The notes beneath the pieces are model-generated. The model was not told the DNA's origin. It ran no database searches and saw only the letters and a program-made list of their open reading frames with translations. This document shows positions 23,378 to 31,706 of a DNA stretch of 53,517 nucleotides, piece by piece. The DNA is from a bacterium (lineage in GTDB: Bacteria > Bacteroidota > Bacteroidia > Flavobacteriales_D > Crocinitomicaceae), in contig JANSYQ010000023.1 in assembly GCA_024742305.1 (NCBI GenBank), positions 1 to 53,517 of the forward strand. Direction: 5' to 3'. The position numbers were made by a program, and so were the translations under genes. The first letter of the stretch is position 1, and every line of letters starts with the position of its first letter.

Positions 23378-25117
23378 ATGACATTTGAAGAACTAGGGCT
23401 GAAGAGTGGGGTGTTGAAGTCGTTAAAAACACTGGGGTTTGAAACACCCACTCCGATCCAGCAGGAAGCGATTCCTCATTTATTAAAAGAGGAATCCGAT
23501 TTTGTTGGTTTAGCTCAAACGGGGACAGGTAAGACCGCAGCATTTGGTCTACCATTAGTAAGTAAAGTAGAAGAGGGTCGGAAACGACCTCAGGGGCTCG
23601 TAATTTGTCCAACACGAGAACTTTGCTTGCAAATTTCTAAAGACATTCAGAACTTTTCGAAAGACGTTGATGTAAATACAGTGGCCGTGTACGGTGGAAC
23701 TGATATCGTCCGTCAAATCAAAGAAATTAAAAGAGGAGCACAAATCATCGTGGCAACTCCGGGGCGTTTGGTCGATTTAACAAAGCGTAAGGCGATTGTT
23801 CTACGTGAAATTGACTGGGTAGTTTTGGATGAAGCCGATGAAATGCTCAACATGGGATTCAAGGAAGATATTGATCACATCCTTGATGAAACGCCTTTAG
23901 AGCGTAATGTTTGGTTATTCTCTGCAACCATGCCGAAAGAAGTGGCAGAAATTGCAAAGAACTACATGGAGCAACCACTCGAGGTGTCCATTGGTCACAA
24001 AAACCAGACAAACGAAAATATTGAACATATCTACTTCACCGTATCGGACAGAGATCGCTATTCGGCAGTTAAACGCCTTATTGATTTCAACCCGAATATT
24101 TACGGTCTGATTTTCTGTCGTACACGTCGCGAAACTGCGGCTGTAGCAGAGAAGCTTGGAAAAGAAGGATACAGCGCAGAGCCGCTTCACGGAGATCTTT
24201 CTCAGGCGCAGCGCGATCAAGTAATGCGTCGTTTCCGTAACAAGGACATTCAAATTCTTGTGGCAACTGACGTAGCAGCTCGCGGAATTGATGTAGACGA
24301 TATTACACACGTAATTAACTACAATCTTCCCGACGAGATCGAGAACTACACACACCGTTCGGGTCGTACGGCGAGAGCTGGAAAGAAGGGAGAATCTATG
24401 GTTCTTGTAACACCGCGTGAAAGCTACAAAATCAAAGCGATTGAGAAAAAGATTCGTACGGAGTTTACAAAAGGGTTGATTCCAAACGCGAAGGAAATCT
24501 GTGAAATTCAATTGATGAAATTGGTGGATAACGTAATTACAACGCCTGTCAAAGAAGATGACATTGCTGAGTTTTTGCCTATCGCCATGGCCGAGTTTGA
24601 AGACTTCTCGAAAGAAGAAATCATCAAAAAATTCGTTTCTGCAGAATTCAATAGATTTATTGAATATTACGAGCGAGCAGGAGATTTGAATGCAAAGGAC
24701 GGTCGACGCGACAGAGATCGCGGAGACAAGAATGAACGTCGTGGACCACGAAATGACGAGAACAAAACACGCTTCTTTGTCAATCTTGGTAAGCGCGATG
24801 GATTGAATCCAGGAGGATTGTTACGCGTAATTTGTGATTCTACGGGATTGAAATCCAACTCCATTGGTCGTATTGATATCATGGCGTCTTTCTCTTTCTT
24901 CGAAGCTGATAACGAAAATGTCGATCGCATTCTTTCCAAAGTAAACGGAACGGAATACGAAGGAAACAGCGTTAGCATTGAAGTGACTAAGAGCGCTAAT
25001 GTTAAGAAAAAACGTGGAGGAGGAAACAGTCGTCCACGCAGTGGAAATCATCGCGGAGGCGGTGGTGGAAAATTCAAAGGAAAACGAGAGAGAAGAGCGC
25101 CGCGTCGTAGAAACTAG
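23378..25117 (+). CDS. deaD: DEAD-box RNA helicase with DbpA-type RNA-binding domain (DeaD/CshA-like)
   Basis: 579 residues. Helicase core: Q-motif FETPTPIQQEAIP (about 21-33), Walker A AQTGTGKT (46-53), PTRELC, TPGR, VLDEADEMLNMGF (DEAD at 151-154), FSATMP (SAT at 182-184), then the second RecA domain with VATDVAARGIDVDDITHVINYN and HRSGRTARAG. Residues about 475-545 (KTRFFVNLGKRDGLNPGGLLRVI, IGRIDIMASFSFFEADN) form a DbpA-like RRM, and the tail is RGG-rich (GGGGGKFKGKRERRAPRRRN). It unwinds rRNA/mRNA structures, aiding ribosome assembly or cold growth. It is followed after 2 nt by the rRNA methyltransferase gene. Confidence 0.95.
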   Translation: MTFEELGLKSGVLKSLKTLGFETPTPIQQEAIPHLLKEESDFVGLAQTGTGKTAAFGLPLVSKVEEGRKRPQGLVICPTRELCLQISKDIQNFSKDVDVNTVAVYGGTDIVRQIKEIKRGAQIIVATPGRLVDLTKRKAIVLREIDWVVLDEADEMLNMGFKEDIDHILDETPLERNVWLFSATMPKEVAEIAKNYMEQPLEVSIGHKNQTNENIEHIYFTVSDRDRYSAVKRLIDFNPNIYGLIFCRTRRETAAVAEKLGKEGYSAEPLHGDLSQAQRDQVMRRFRNKDIQILVATDVAARGIDVDDITHVINYNLPDEIENYTHRSGRTARAGKKGESMVLVTPRESYKIKAIEKKIRTEFTKGLIPNAKEICEIQLMKLVDNVITTPVKEDDIAEFLPIAMAEFEDFSKEEIIKKFVSAEFNRFIEYYERAGDLNAKDGRRDRDRGDKNERRGPRNDENKTRFFVNLGKRDGLNPGGLLRVICDSTGLKSNSIGRIDIMASFSFFEADNENVDRILSKVNGTEYEGNSVSIEVTKSANVKKKRGGGNSRPRSGNHRGGGGGKFKGKRERRAPRRRN

Positions 25118-25119
25118 TA

Positions 25120-26481
25120 ATGGAAACCCTCGATTTTCATCCAGACTTTGTAAAACGTGTGAATGTTGATCCTTTTTTGGGAACATCATTATTGGATGCC
25201 TTGAATAACTCGGCACCCATTTCTGTGCGCAGAAATCCTAAGAAAATAGAGGCGGAATTACCTACTTCTCAACATATTGATTGGTGCGAAGGTGGCTTCT
25301 TTCTATCGGAGCGACCTTCGTTTACCTTAGATCCGTTGTTTCACGCAGGATCATATTATCCGCAAGAGGCTGGCTCCATGGTCATAGACACTGTTCTTCG
25401 CCAGTTAACCTTGCCTGAAAGTCCCGTTGTTTTGGATTTATGCGGAGCGCCGGGCGGAAAATCAACCTTGGTGCTCAGTTATTTGAACAATCAAGGATTG
25501 TTGGTTTCCAATGAGGTAATTCAATCTCGAGCACGAATTCTAAAGGAGAATTCCATCAAATGGGGATTTTCGAACAGCATTGTTACGAATAACGACCCGT
25601 CCGAGTTCCAGCGTTTGCCCAACTTTTTCGATGTACTATTGGTAGATGCACCGTGCTCCGGCGAAGGCATGTTTCGAAAAGATCCTACGGCGAGAAAAGA
25701 ATGGTCAGAGGATAACGTAAAGTTGTGCGCTGCTAGACAAAAACGCATCCTTGGCGATGTTTGGTCCAGTCTAAAACCTGGCGGTCTCCTCATTTATTCC
25801 ACATGTACGTTCAACGAAAATGAGAACGAACAAAACGTGACTTGGATGCAGGAAGAATTAGGAGCTGAAATCATTTCTTTAGAAATGCCTTCTCAATTCC
25901 AAAAGGGTAGAGGGGAAGTTGGTCATTATGCCATTCCTGGTAAAACCAACGCCGAAGGCTTTTATATCGCAGCTTTGAGAAAGAACGGTGAACCGCTCCC
26001 CCGAACATCGAGCGGAGTCGAGATGAAGGGGAAGAAGAAGTCTAAACCCAAAAACATCACTCGCGAAAAAGACCTATCTCAACTTACAGACTTGGTAAAA
26101 CTCAACGAAATCAAGGTTTGGCGCTGGAAAGATTTTCTTTTGGCTCTCCCAGAAGAAACAGAAGAATTAATGCTTTCGGTGTCCGATACCATGCGAATTG
26201 TAAAATTGGGTACCGAATTAGGAACGTTGGCAAGAAAAGGCTTCGTACCTTCGCACGATTTATCGATGAATGTTTCGCTGCGAAGGGTTGATAAAAGTAT
26301 CGAACTGAATCGTATAGAAGCACTGAAATACTTAAAAGGAGAGACGTTTGCGTTATCCGGAGATCGCGGAATGCAGATGGTTACCTATAACAATGAACCA
26401 CTAGGGTGGATCAAACATTTGGGAAATCGATTCAACAACGGCTACCCGAAAGAATGGCGAATAAAAATGAAATTGAACTAG
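25120..26481 (+). CDS. RsmF-like rRNA cytosine-C5 methyltransferase (NOL1/NOP2/Sun family)
   Basis: 453 residues. N-terminal RNA-binding part, then a SAM Rossmann domain with VVLDLCGAPGGKSTLVLSYL (from about 103), DVLLVDAPCSGEGMFRKDP (C179) and LIYSTCTFNENENEQNV (C229): the two catalytic cysteines and the P-C-S/T-C motifs of m5C RNA methyltransferases. Residues about 320-453 form the extra C-terminal domain typical of RsmF/YebU (GDRGMQMVTYNNEPLGWIK). The linker at about 290-305 (EPLPRTSSGVEMKGK) is encoded by a dispersed repeat that lies in frame (see repeat at 25993-26025). It sits between a helicase and typA, a ribosome-related cluster. Confidence 0.92.
   Translation: METLDFHPDFVKRVNVDPFLGTSLLDALNNSAPISVRRNPKKIEAELPTSQHIDWCEGGFFLSERPSFTLDPLFHAGSYYPQEAGSMVIDTVLRQLTLPESPVVLDLCGAPGGKSTLVLSYLNNQGLLVSNEVIQSRARILKENSIKWGFSNSIVTNNDPSEFQRLPNFFDVLLVDAPCSGEGMFRKDPTARKEWSEDNVKLCAARQKRILGDVWSSLKPGGLLIYSTCTFNENENEQNVTWMQEELGAEIISLEMPSQFQKGRGEVGHYAIPGKTNAEGFYIAALRKNGEPLPRTSSGVEMKGKKKSKPKNITREKDLSQLTDLVKLNEIKVWRWKDFLLALPEETEELMLSVSDTMRIVKLGTELGTLARKGFVPSHDLSMNVSLRRVDKSIELNRIEALKYLKGETFALSGDRGMQMVTYNNEPLGWIKHLGNRFNNGYPKEWRIKMKLN
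25993..26025. repeat. Dispersed repeat inside a coding sequence
   Basis: CATCGAGCGGAGTCGAGATG at 26006-26025 is the reverse complement, with one mismatch in 20, of 42752-42771, an intergenic repeat. CCGCTC at 25993-25998 and GAGCGG at 26010-26015 are inverted arms. It adds whole codons to the methyltransferase linker without breaking the frame. Confidence 0.7.
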
Positions 26482-26502
26482 CCGAAAGGCCAAATAAATT
26501 GT

Positions 26503-28299
26503 ATGGAAATTAGAAATATTGCAATTATTGCCCACGTAGACCACGGAAAAACAACCTTGGTAGACAAAATGATTGAAGCCGGCAACGTTGCCGATGAACG
26601 CACGCGACCGAAAGGTGAGTTGATCATGGATAACAACGATCAGGAACGTGAACGTGGGATTACCATTGTATCTAAAAACGTTTCGGTTTCCTACAAGGGA
26701 ACGAAAATCAATATTATCGATACTCCCGGTCACGCCGACTTCGGAGGAGAGGTAGAGCGTGTTCTTAATATGGCGGATGGTGTATGTTTGTTGGTAGATG
26801 CCTTTGAAGGACCAATGCCGCAGACGCGTTTTGTTCTTGGAAAAGCACTTTCCATGGGATTGAAGCCGCTCGTTGTGGTAAATAAAGTAGACAAAGACAA
26901 CTGTACACCGGATGAAGTTCATGAGAAAGTCTTCGATTTGATGTTTGAATTGGATGCCAACGAGGAACAATTGGATTTCCCAACGATATACGGTTCTGCG
27001 AAAAATGGATGGATGTCGGAAGATTGGCAAAAGCCAACAAATTCCATTCTTCCATTGCTTGATAAAATTTTGGATTACTATCCACCCGTGCAAATTGAAG
27101 AAGGAAATACACAAATGTTGATTACCTCTTTGGATTATTCATCTTTCGTTGGACGAATTGCTATTGGGCGTTTGACACGTGGGGAGTTGAAGCCAAATAT
27201 GCCGATCCAACTTTCGAAGCGTGATGGAAGTTTGCAGAAATTCCGAACCAAAGAAGTATTTGTATTCGAAGGATTGGAACGTGTAAAAGTAGAGAGCGTT
27301 CAACCGGGCGATATTTGTGCGGTTACTGGAATTGACGGATTCGAAATTGGAGATTCTATTTGTGACTTCGAAAACCCTGAGCCGCTAGAAACGATTGACA
27401 TCGACGAACCAACGATGAGCATGTTGTTTTCGATTAACGACTCTCCGTTCTTTGGTAAAGAAGGAAAGTTTGTGACTTCGCGCCACATTTCTGAACGTTT
27501 GGACAAAGAGCTCGAAAAGAACTTAGCGATGCGCGTTGAGGGAACTAATAAGGCGGATAAATGGATGGTGTTTGGCCGTGGAGTCATGCACTTGTCTGTA
27601 TTGATTGAAACCATGCGCCGCGAGGGGTACGAATTGCAAGTGGGACAGCCACAGGTGATTATCAAAGAAATTGATGGTGTTAAATGCGAGCCCGTGGAGG
27701 AATTGACAATCGACTTACCAGAAGCACACAGTGGGACGGCTGTTGAAGCGGTTTCGAAGCGTAAAGGAGAGATGAAAAATATGGAGCCGAAAGGAGATCG
27801 TATGATCATTGAATTTGAAATCCCTTCAAGAGGAATCATCGGACTTCGAAATTACTTGCTAACAGCTACGGCTGGAGAAGCAATTATGACGCACCGATTC
27901 TTAGAGTATCAACCGTACAAAGGTGAAATTCCGGGGCGTTTGAATGGATCACTTATCTCCATGGAACAAGGAACTTCCATTCCGTTCTCATTGAACAATC
28001 TTCAAGAACGCGGTACTTTCTTTATCGCTCCGGGCGAGGATATTTACGAAGGTCAAGTAATTGGGGAGAACAGTCGTAACAACGATTTGGTAGTGAACGT
28101 GACGAAGACGAAAAAGTTAACCAACATGCGATCTTCGGGAGCAGACGATAAGGTAAAATTAGCACCACCGAAGGTATTCAGTTTGGAAGAATGTTTGGAA
28201 TACATTCAGGCCGATGAATACGTTGAGGTTACCCCTGAGAACTTACGAATGCGTAAAATCCTTTTGAAAGAAACAGATCGTAAGAGAGCTGGGAAGTAA
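26503..28299 (+). CDS. typA: Translational GTPase TypA/BipA
   Basis: 598 residues, close to the family norm of about 605. G1 AHVDHGKT (10-17), G2 [12 protein letters not shown]3 [17 protein letters not shown]4 NKVDKDN, then EF-G-like domains II, III and V ([45 protein letters not shown]) and the BipA-specific C-terminal domain ([35 protein letters not shown]). It binds ribosomes and aids 50S assembly, especially in cold or stress. It starts 21 nt after the methyltransferase stop. Confidence 0.97.
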   Translation: MEIRNIAIIAHVDHGKTTLVDKMIEAGNVADERTRPKGELIMDNNDQERERGITIVSKNVSVSYKGTKINIIDTPGHADFGGEVERVLNMADGVCLLVDAFEGPMPQTRFVLGKALSMGLKPLVVVNKVDKDNCTPDEVHEKVFDLMFELDANEEQLDFPTIYGSAKNGWMSEDWQKPTNSILPLLDKILDYYPPVQIEEGNTQMLITSLDYSSFVGRIAIGRLTRGELKPNMPIQLSKRDGSLQKFRTKEVFVFEGLERVKVESVQPGDICAVTGIDGFEIGDSICDFENPEPLETIDIDEPTMSMLFSINDSPFFGKEGKFVTSRHISERLDKELEKNLAMRVEGTNKADKWMVFGRGVMHLSVLIETMRREGYELQVGQPQVIIKEIDGVKCEPVEELTIDLPEAHSGTAVEAVSKRKGEMKNMEPKGDRMIIEFEIPSRGIIGLRNYLLTATAGEAIMTHRFLEYQPYKGEIPGRLNGSLISMEQGTSIPFSLNNLQERGTFFIAPGEDIYEGQVIGENSRNNDLVVNVTKTKKLTNMRSSGADDKVKLAPPKVFSLEECLEYIQADEYVEVTPENLRMRKILLKETDRKRAGK

Positions 28300-28693
28300 A
28301 AATCTGAATGGTTAAAGAGGGAGATTGCCTAGATATTGACGAGATGCCCGCAATTGTGAGTTTACCACAGCGCTTTTGCCGTAGCCATACCTTCGCGAAG
28401 CTCCTGCGACGCAATACTAGCTTTAAAGGAGAAGCTTCAGCAAAGCAAGGCTTTGGCGAAGGAACAACGTCACGGAGCATAGTTTAATGTCCAAGACATT
28501 TAAAGTACACTATGGGTTATGACTTCGCCATAATTTAGTGAGCGCCTAAAGTAACTTCCCCCACTTTACTCAGTGCTCTCGGTGCCCTTGTGGTGAAAAA
28601 AAACAGCATTGCGGTTGTTTAGGAAGTACCCTAATGGGGAGTCAATTGGCTTCCCTTTTTCTATGCGATAATCTTCAAGAAGGTCCGCCAGAT
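28300..28693. other. Intergenic region rich in degenerate dispersed repeats
   Basis: 394 bp without a convincing gene. Contains CTTCGCGAAG near 28391 and GCAAGGCTTTGGCGAAGG near 28446, relatives of 19715-19757 and of 970-990, and GTGCCCTTGTGGTGAAAAA near 28582, a sequence style recurrent in flavobacterial spacers. A weak hairpin GGGGAG...CTTCCC followed by TTTTT lies at 28637-28659. No tRNA or conserved RNA seen. Confidence 0.55.
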
Positions 28694-29403
28694 TCAATTT
28701 ACAGATTCACTTTTTTTGAACATTAGTCCCATGCGAAAGCCGAGCATTGCGGGCAGACTCATTTCATAAGGCTCTCCCAAAGGGCCTCGTGCAGGTAGAT
28801 GGATATACGATTCAATGAAGCCTACCTTTTCTTTAAAAGTGCGTTCAATTCCTAGTAATGCATTCACATTAATACCGATCATGACTCCGCCGTATTTATT
28901 GTCATTGTAAAACTCCGGTTGTCATTGTAAAACTCCGGTAAAGAATACCCATCTGGAATTTCTGAATAATCGTCTAAGGTTTCTTGAAAAGGGGCTACTA
29001 CGACTCCGATTCCCATGCCAGCATACGGTTTCAAATTACCTTTGGTTTTGAAGGTATACTTCAGAGCAAAATGTCCTTCTAAATACCCAACCAAAAGTGT
29101 ACTGGGTAAGAAACTGTTCTCAACAATTCCTTGATCTTTTAGCAGGGTTACTTGATCTTCCCCTTGCCTTGGAAGCCAGCCTTGAACTCCCGATATAAAA
29201 TTAATGGCTTCGTAGCGTACGTATTTAATTTCTCTTCGATAGCCAAGAAAAAAGGAAGTTTTTGGAAGTCCAACTTGCGGTGAAGTGTTCAGCTTGCTGT
29301 TGAACCCAATTCCTAATTCTCCTCTGTTAAAGCGTTCGCTTACTTGAGCAATTCCCACCACACTCGTGAGAGTAAATGCTAGTAAAACGATGCTGGACTT
29401 CAT
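28694..29403 (-). pseudogene. Outer-membrane beta-barrel protein gene, frameshifted by a 20-bp tandem duplication
   Basis: From the ATG at 29403 the frame gives a signal peptide (MKSSIVLLAFTLTSVVGIAQ) and alternating strands (GELGIGFNSKL, TSFFLGYRREIKYVRYEAIN, LVGYLEGHFALKYTF, NLKPYAGMGIGVVVAPFQE) and ends prematurely at 28879 after YSLPEFYNDNRSF. Removing one copy of a 20-bp direct repeat (28900-28919 and 28920-28939, identical) restores YNDNKYGGVMIGINVNALLG and joins the remaining strands (GIERTFKEKVGFIESYIHL, AMLGFRMGLMFKK) to a stop at 28694, giving a 229-residue barrel protein. The promoter TATCTTTG stands 5 nt before the ATG. The lesion could be recent, phase-variable or an assembly artefact. 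Confidence 0.85.
28899..28939. repeat. Exact 20-bp tandem duplication
   Basis: TGTCATTGTAAAACTCCGGT occurs twice head-to-tail (28900-28919, 28920-28939). A length of 20 is not a multiple of three, hence the frameshift in the barrel gene. Confidence 0.95.
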
Positions 29404-29408
29404 TCTAT

Positions 29409-29416
29409 CAAAGATA
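29409..29416 (-). promoter_or_regulatory. -7 element TATCTTTG, 5 nt before start codon
   Basis: Perfect TAnnTTTG on the minus strand, then ATAGA and the ATG at 29403 of the broken barrel gene. The promoter is intact although the gene is not. Confidence 0.65.
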
Positions 29417-29468
29417 GAGAATTCAGCTATTCAGAAGAAATACGTCCATTAAAACAGAATCAAAAAAG

Positions 29469-30929
29469 CTATTCCTGAAGCCTTTCAACTTCAGCTTCCA
29501 ATTGTTCCACTTTTTCGTTCAATTCTCGAATCGATTCAATAAGTACTGGAACCAGTTGATCGTAGTTAACAGTCTTGTAGATTGTATCGTCTCCGGCATT
29601 GTTAAATACCGCCTTTTCGTTCACCATCTCCGGGAAAACAGCTTCTACTTCTTGAGCAATTACACCATATTGTTGTGTAGTTCGGGTAATCATTTCACCT
29701 TCTGCTGGCTTTGATTTTGTTGTAAGATCGTATGACATTCCGTTAAGTTGCAGCAAACGATCTAGAGGACTTTCAATGGGCTTAAAGTTGGACTTTAACC
29801 TTCGGTCAGAAACAGTGAACCAACCTCCAATGGAGTATCCTGACCCATCAACGCCGATGTCTTGTGTAAAATAACCTGACCAGCCGTTTGTAATATTTGT
29901 TGTTTGACCGTAAACTCCATTAAATCCAATTCCGTAGGTTCCAATAGCTAATCCAGTTGGGTTCGTATTCGATCCGTATACTCCAAATCCAGGCGAGAAA
30001 CTTGTTTGTCCAACAACGCCATTGTAACCGATTCCTAGGACTCCGTATCCGCCACCTGTGCGTAAATTCGAACCATACACTCCGGCTTCTCCTGTTGCCG
30101 TCGCGGGAATTTGACCTGTGACACCGTATCCAGCTCCTGTATTATTACCCAATATTGCTGCGTTGTTTGCAGTTGAACTGTTGGTATTCGCTTGAATGGC
30201 AGAGAAGGAATTGGATGGGTTGGTACTTTCGGCTCTAAATCCTACACCGGTTCCTGATTGCGTAGCCAAAACTCCTGTTGAGTTTGCCACAGACGTTGAA
30301 ACTTCCAAGCCCGTCGCGTTCGTCCCTGAGTTAATGATTTCTACGGCACCAGCGTCTGTCGTAATTGTGCGTCCCGTACCTGCTCCTCCTTGGTCATAGG
30401 CTTCATCCAAAGTATTTCCGCCGCCCGCAGGTAAAGTGATTGTATTGCCCGAAGAGATGGTTAAATCTGTTCCGTTAACACTCAATGTTTGAATTTCGTT
30501 GTTTGGGTCGCTGTCGGCATCATCTACGTTGGAAGCCGTTTCTGCATGAAGTGCGTAAGGCACACTCAAAAGTTGCGTGGTAGATGAAATCGTGTAGACC
30601 GTACCTCCTGTGGGATCCGTATCTGTTTTGATGTAATAAGGACCATTGGACCAATCAATAGTACTGAAGTTTCCAGCAACGATGGTTCCTCCACCAATTT
30701 CAAAAGTTACCAATCCGTTGATATTAGACGTTGGTGTATGCGTCTCGATGTATTGGGCGACTCCGGTTGGCGATCCTTGCAAAATGGAAACTTGTACACC
30801 AATAGGTGAGTTACTTACAAGTGCATCGCTTGAATTGCGAACAATCGCTTGATACGTCATTCTGTCAGGGGCTTGCGCATACAAAAATGAGATGCAGCAA
30901 ACGGCAATAAGAGTAGATAATAATTTCAT
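29469..30929 (-). CDS. Surface fibre-like protein with C-terminal S74 (endosialidase-type) chaperone domain
   Basis: 486 residues; signal peptide MKLLSTLIAVCCISFLYAQ. N-terminal domain (APDRMTYQAIVRNSSDALVS...GPYYIKTDTDPTGGTVYTISSTTQLLSVPYALHAETA) is a conserved Bacteroidota module. The middle is a Gly/Asn/Thr-rich beta-helical stretch with repeats of the type GVYGSN, GVLGIGYNGV, GVYGQT. From residue 374 the Peptidase S74 domain begins with SDRRLKSNFKPIESPLDRL and contains QYGVIAQEVEAVFPEMV, ending in a coiled coil (LNEKVEQLEAEVERLQE). Such domains trimerise fibres and self-cleave. It starts 2 nt after the T9SS gene at 30932, so both are one transcript. There is no phage context. Confidence 0.9.
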   Translation of the reverse strand: MKLLSTLIAVCCISFLYAQAPDRMTYQAIVRNSSDALVSNSPIGVQVSILQGSPTGVAQYIETHTPTSNINGLVTFEIGGGTIVAGNFSTIDWSNGPYYIKTDTDPTGGTVYTISSTTQLLSVPYALHAETASNVDDADSDPNNEIQTLSVNGTDLTISSGNTITLPAGGGNTLDEAYDQGGAGTGRTITTDAGAVEIINSGTNATGLEVSTSVANSTGVLATQSGTGVGFRAESTNPSNSFSAIQANTNSSTANNAAILGNNTGAGYGVTGQIPATATGEAGVYGSNLRTGGGYGVLGIGYNGVVGQTSFSPGFGVYGSNTNPTGLAIGTYGIGFNGVYGQTTNITNGWSGYFTQDIGVDGSGYSIGGWFTVSDRRLKSNFKPIESPLDRLLQLNGMSYDLTTKSKPAEGEMITRTTQQYGVIAQEVEAVFPEMVNEKAVFNNAGDDTIYKTVNYDQLVPVLIESIRELNEKVEQLEAEVERLQE

Positions 30930-30931
30930 TG

Positions 30932-31399
30932 TTAGTGTTTTATAATTTGTATGGTTGATGTTGGAATTGTGGGAGACCGCATCTCTAGTAGATAATTACC
31001 AGCAGCGTATGAACTTACGTCTAGCAAGGTCTCGTTGTTCAATATAGGTCCTGAAAGAAGCAATTTACCATTGAGATCGTAAAAGAAGTAATGTGCCTCA
31101 TTCGGAATATTATCCAAATGCAGTTCTACTTGATCTTCCGCTGGATTAGGGAAGAGCGAAACTCCCCAGTTAATTTCTGTAATGCTTGCATCCGGATCGA
31201 AGAATTCAAAAGGTTGTTGAAGCCCTTCATTCGTGTTGCCGTCGGTTCCACTTGCATTTGAATAGTCAATTTGTCCAATGGAATAGGTTACAGAGCCATT
31301 ACTTCCCGTGGCAGTTCCACCGCTTGGAACAGCATTTTGCTGAGAGTAGCTTAGTAAAGGTAAGGCACAACAGGATGCGATGAGTAAGAAATGCTTCAT
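30932..31399 (-). CDS. Small T9SS-sorted exported protein
   Basis: 155 residues from the ATG at 31399. Signal peptide MKHFLLIASCCALPLLSYSQ. Then a short conserved region QQNAVPSGGTATGSNGSVTYSIGQIDY...NEGLQQPFEFF, and a type A T9SS sorting domain (VSLFPNPAEDQVELHL, HYFFYDLNGKLLLSG, AAGNYLLEMR). A more upstream start is possible in frame but would add hydrophobic residues before the signal peptide. The -7-like TATCTTTC lies at 31420-31427. The body is almost only the SIGQ-type segment plus the sorting domain, commonly found beside fibre-like genes in this phylum. It may attach or deliver its neighbour to the surface (inference). Confidence 0.85.
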   Translation of the reverse strand: MKHFLLIASCCALPLLSYSQQNAVPSGGTATGSNGSVTYSIGQIDYSNASGTDGNTNEGLQQPFEFFDPDASITEINWGVSLFPNPAEDQVELHLDNIPNEAHYFFYDLNGKLLLSGPILNNETLLDVSSYAAGNYLLEMRSPTIPTSTIQIIKH

Positions 31400-31419
31400 A
31401 TTGTAGTAGTTTATGCATA

Positions 31420-31427
31420 GAAAGATA
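31420..31427 (-). promoter_or_regulatory. -7-like element TATCTTTC
   Basis: 7/8 match on the minus strand, 20 nt before the ATG at 31399; drives the T9SS protein and S74 fibre genes. Confidence 0.5.
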
Positions 31428-31547
31428 CGGAAAAAAATGCGGAGGTGAAGTAGTAGGATGATTGTAGTTTGGAGAAGGTTACTATTAAATAAAATACTGA
31501 AATCAATGATCAAAAACTAATAATTGTAATAATACTTAAACGCGCCG

Positions 31548-31566
31548 TGCCTGTCCGGTAGGCAGG
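31548..31566. repeat. Imperfect GC-rich palindrome TGCCTG-TCCGGTA-GGCAGG
   Basis: Related to the perfect palindrome at 1653-1667. It stands alone in the AT-rich 307-bp gap 31400-31706, which otherwise holds the -7-like element at 31420-31427 and the terminator at 31661. Confidence 0.45.
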
Positions 31567-31660
31567 TTTTGCGTTGAATGATTTTTCAGTTTCATTGTAA
31601 TGCCCACATTATCAATTGTTAACGGTTGTATTCTACCCATGTTACATTTCATCAAAACAC

Positions 31661-31689
31661 AAAAAAGGAGCCCGAAAGCTCCTTTTTTT
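31661..31689 (-). terminator. Strong (bidirectional) intrinsic terminator
   Basis: AAAAAAGGAGC, loop CCGAAA, GCTCCTTTTTTT. On the minus strand it follows the monooxygenase stop at 31707 by 18 nt, and both strands have a T-run, so it can stop transcription from either side. Confidence 0.85.
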
Positions 31690-31706
31690 GTAACTGATTA
31701 ATACTC

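Noticed and set aside
23196-23615. 139-codon minus-strand frame antisense to deaD
   Set aside because: Opposite to the conserved helicase N-terminus with Walker A; composition reflects the antisense of a real gene.
28637-28659. Terminator of typA
   Set aside because: The hairpin has mismatches and lies 340 bp beyond typA; not strong enough to report as a feature.
29469-31399. Prophage remnant because of the S74 domain
   Set aside because: Signal peptide, T9SS partner and lack of any phage gene in the window argue for a cellular protein.
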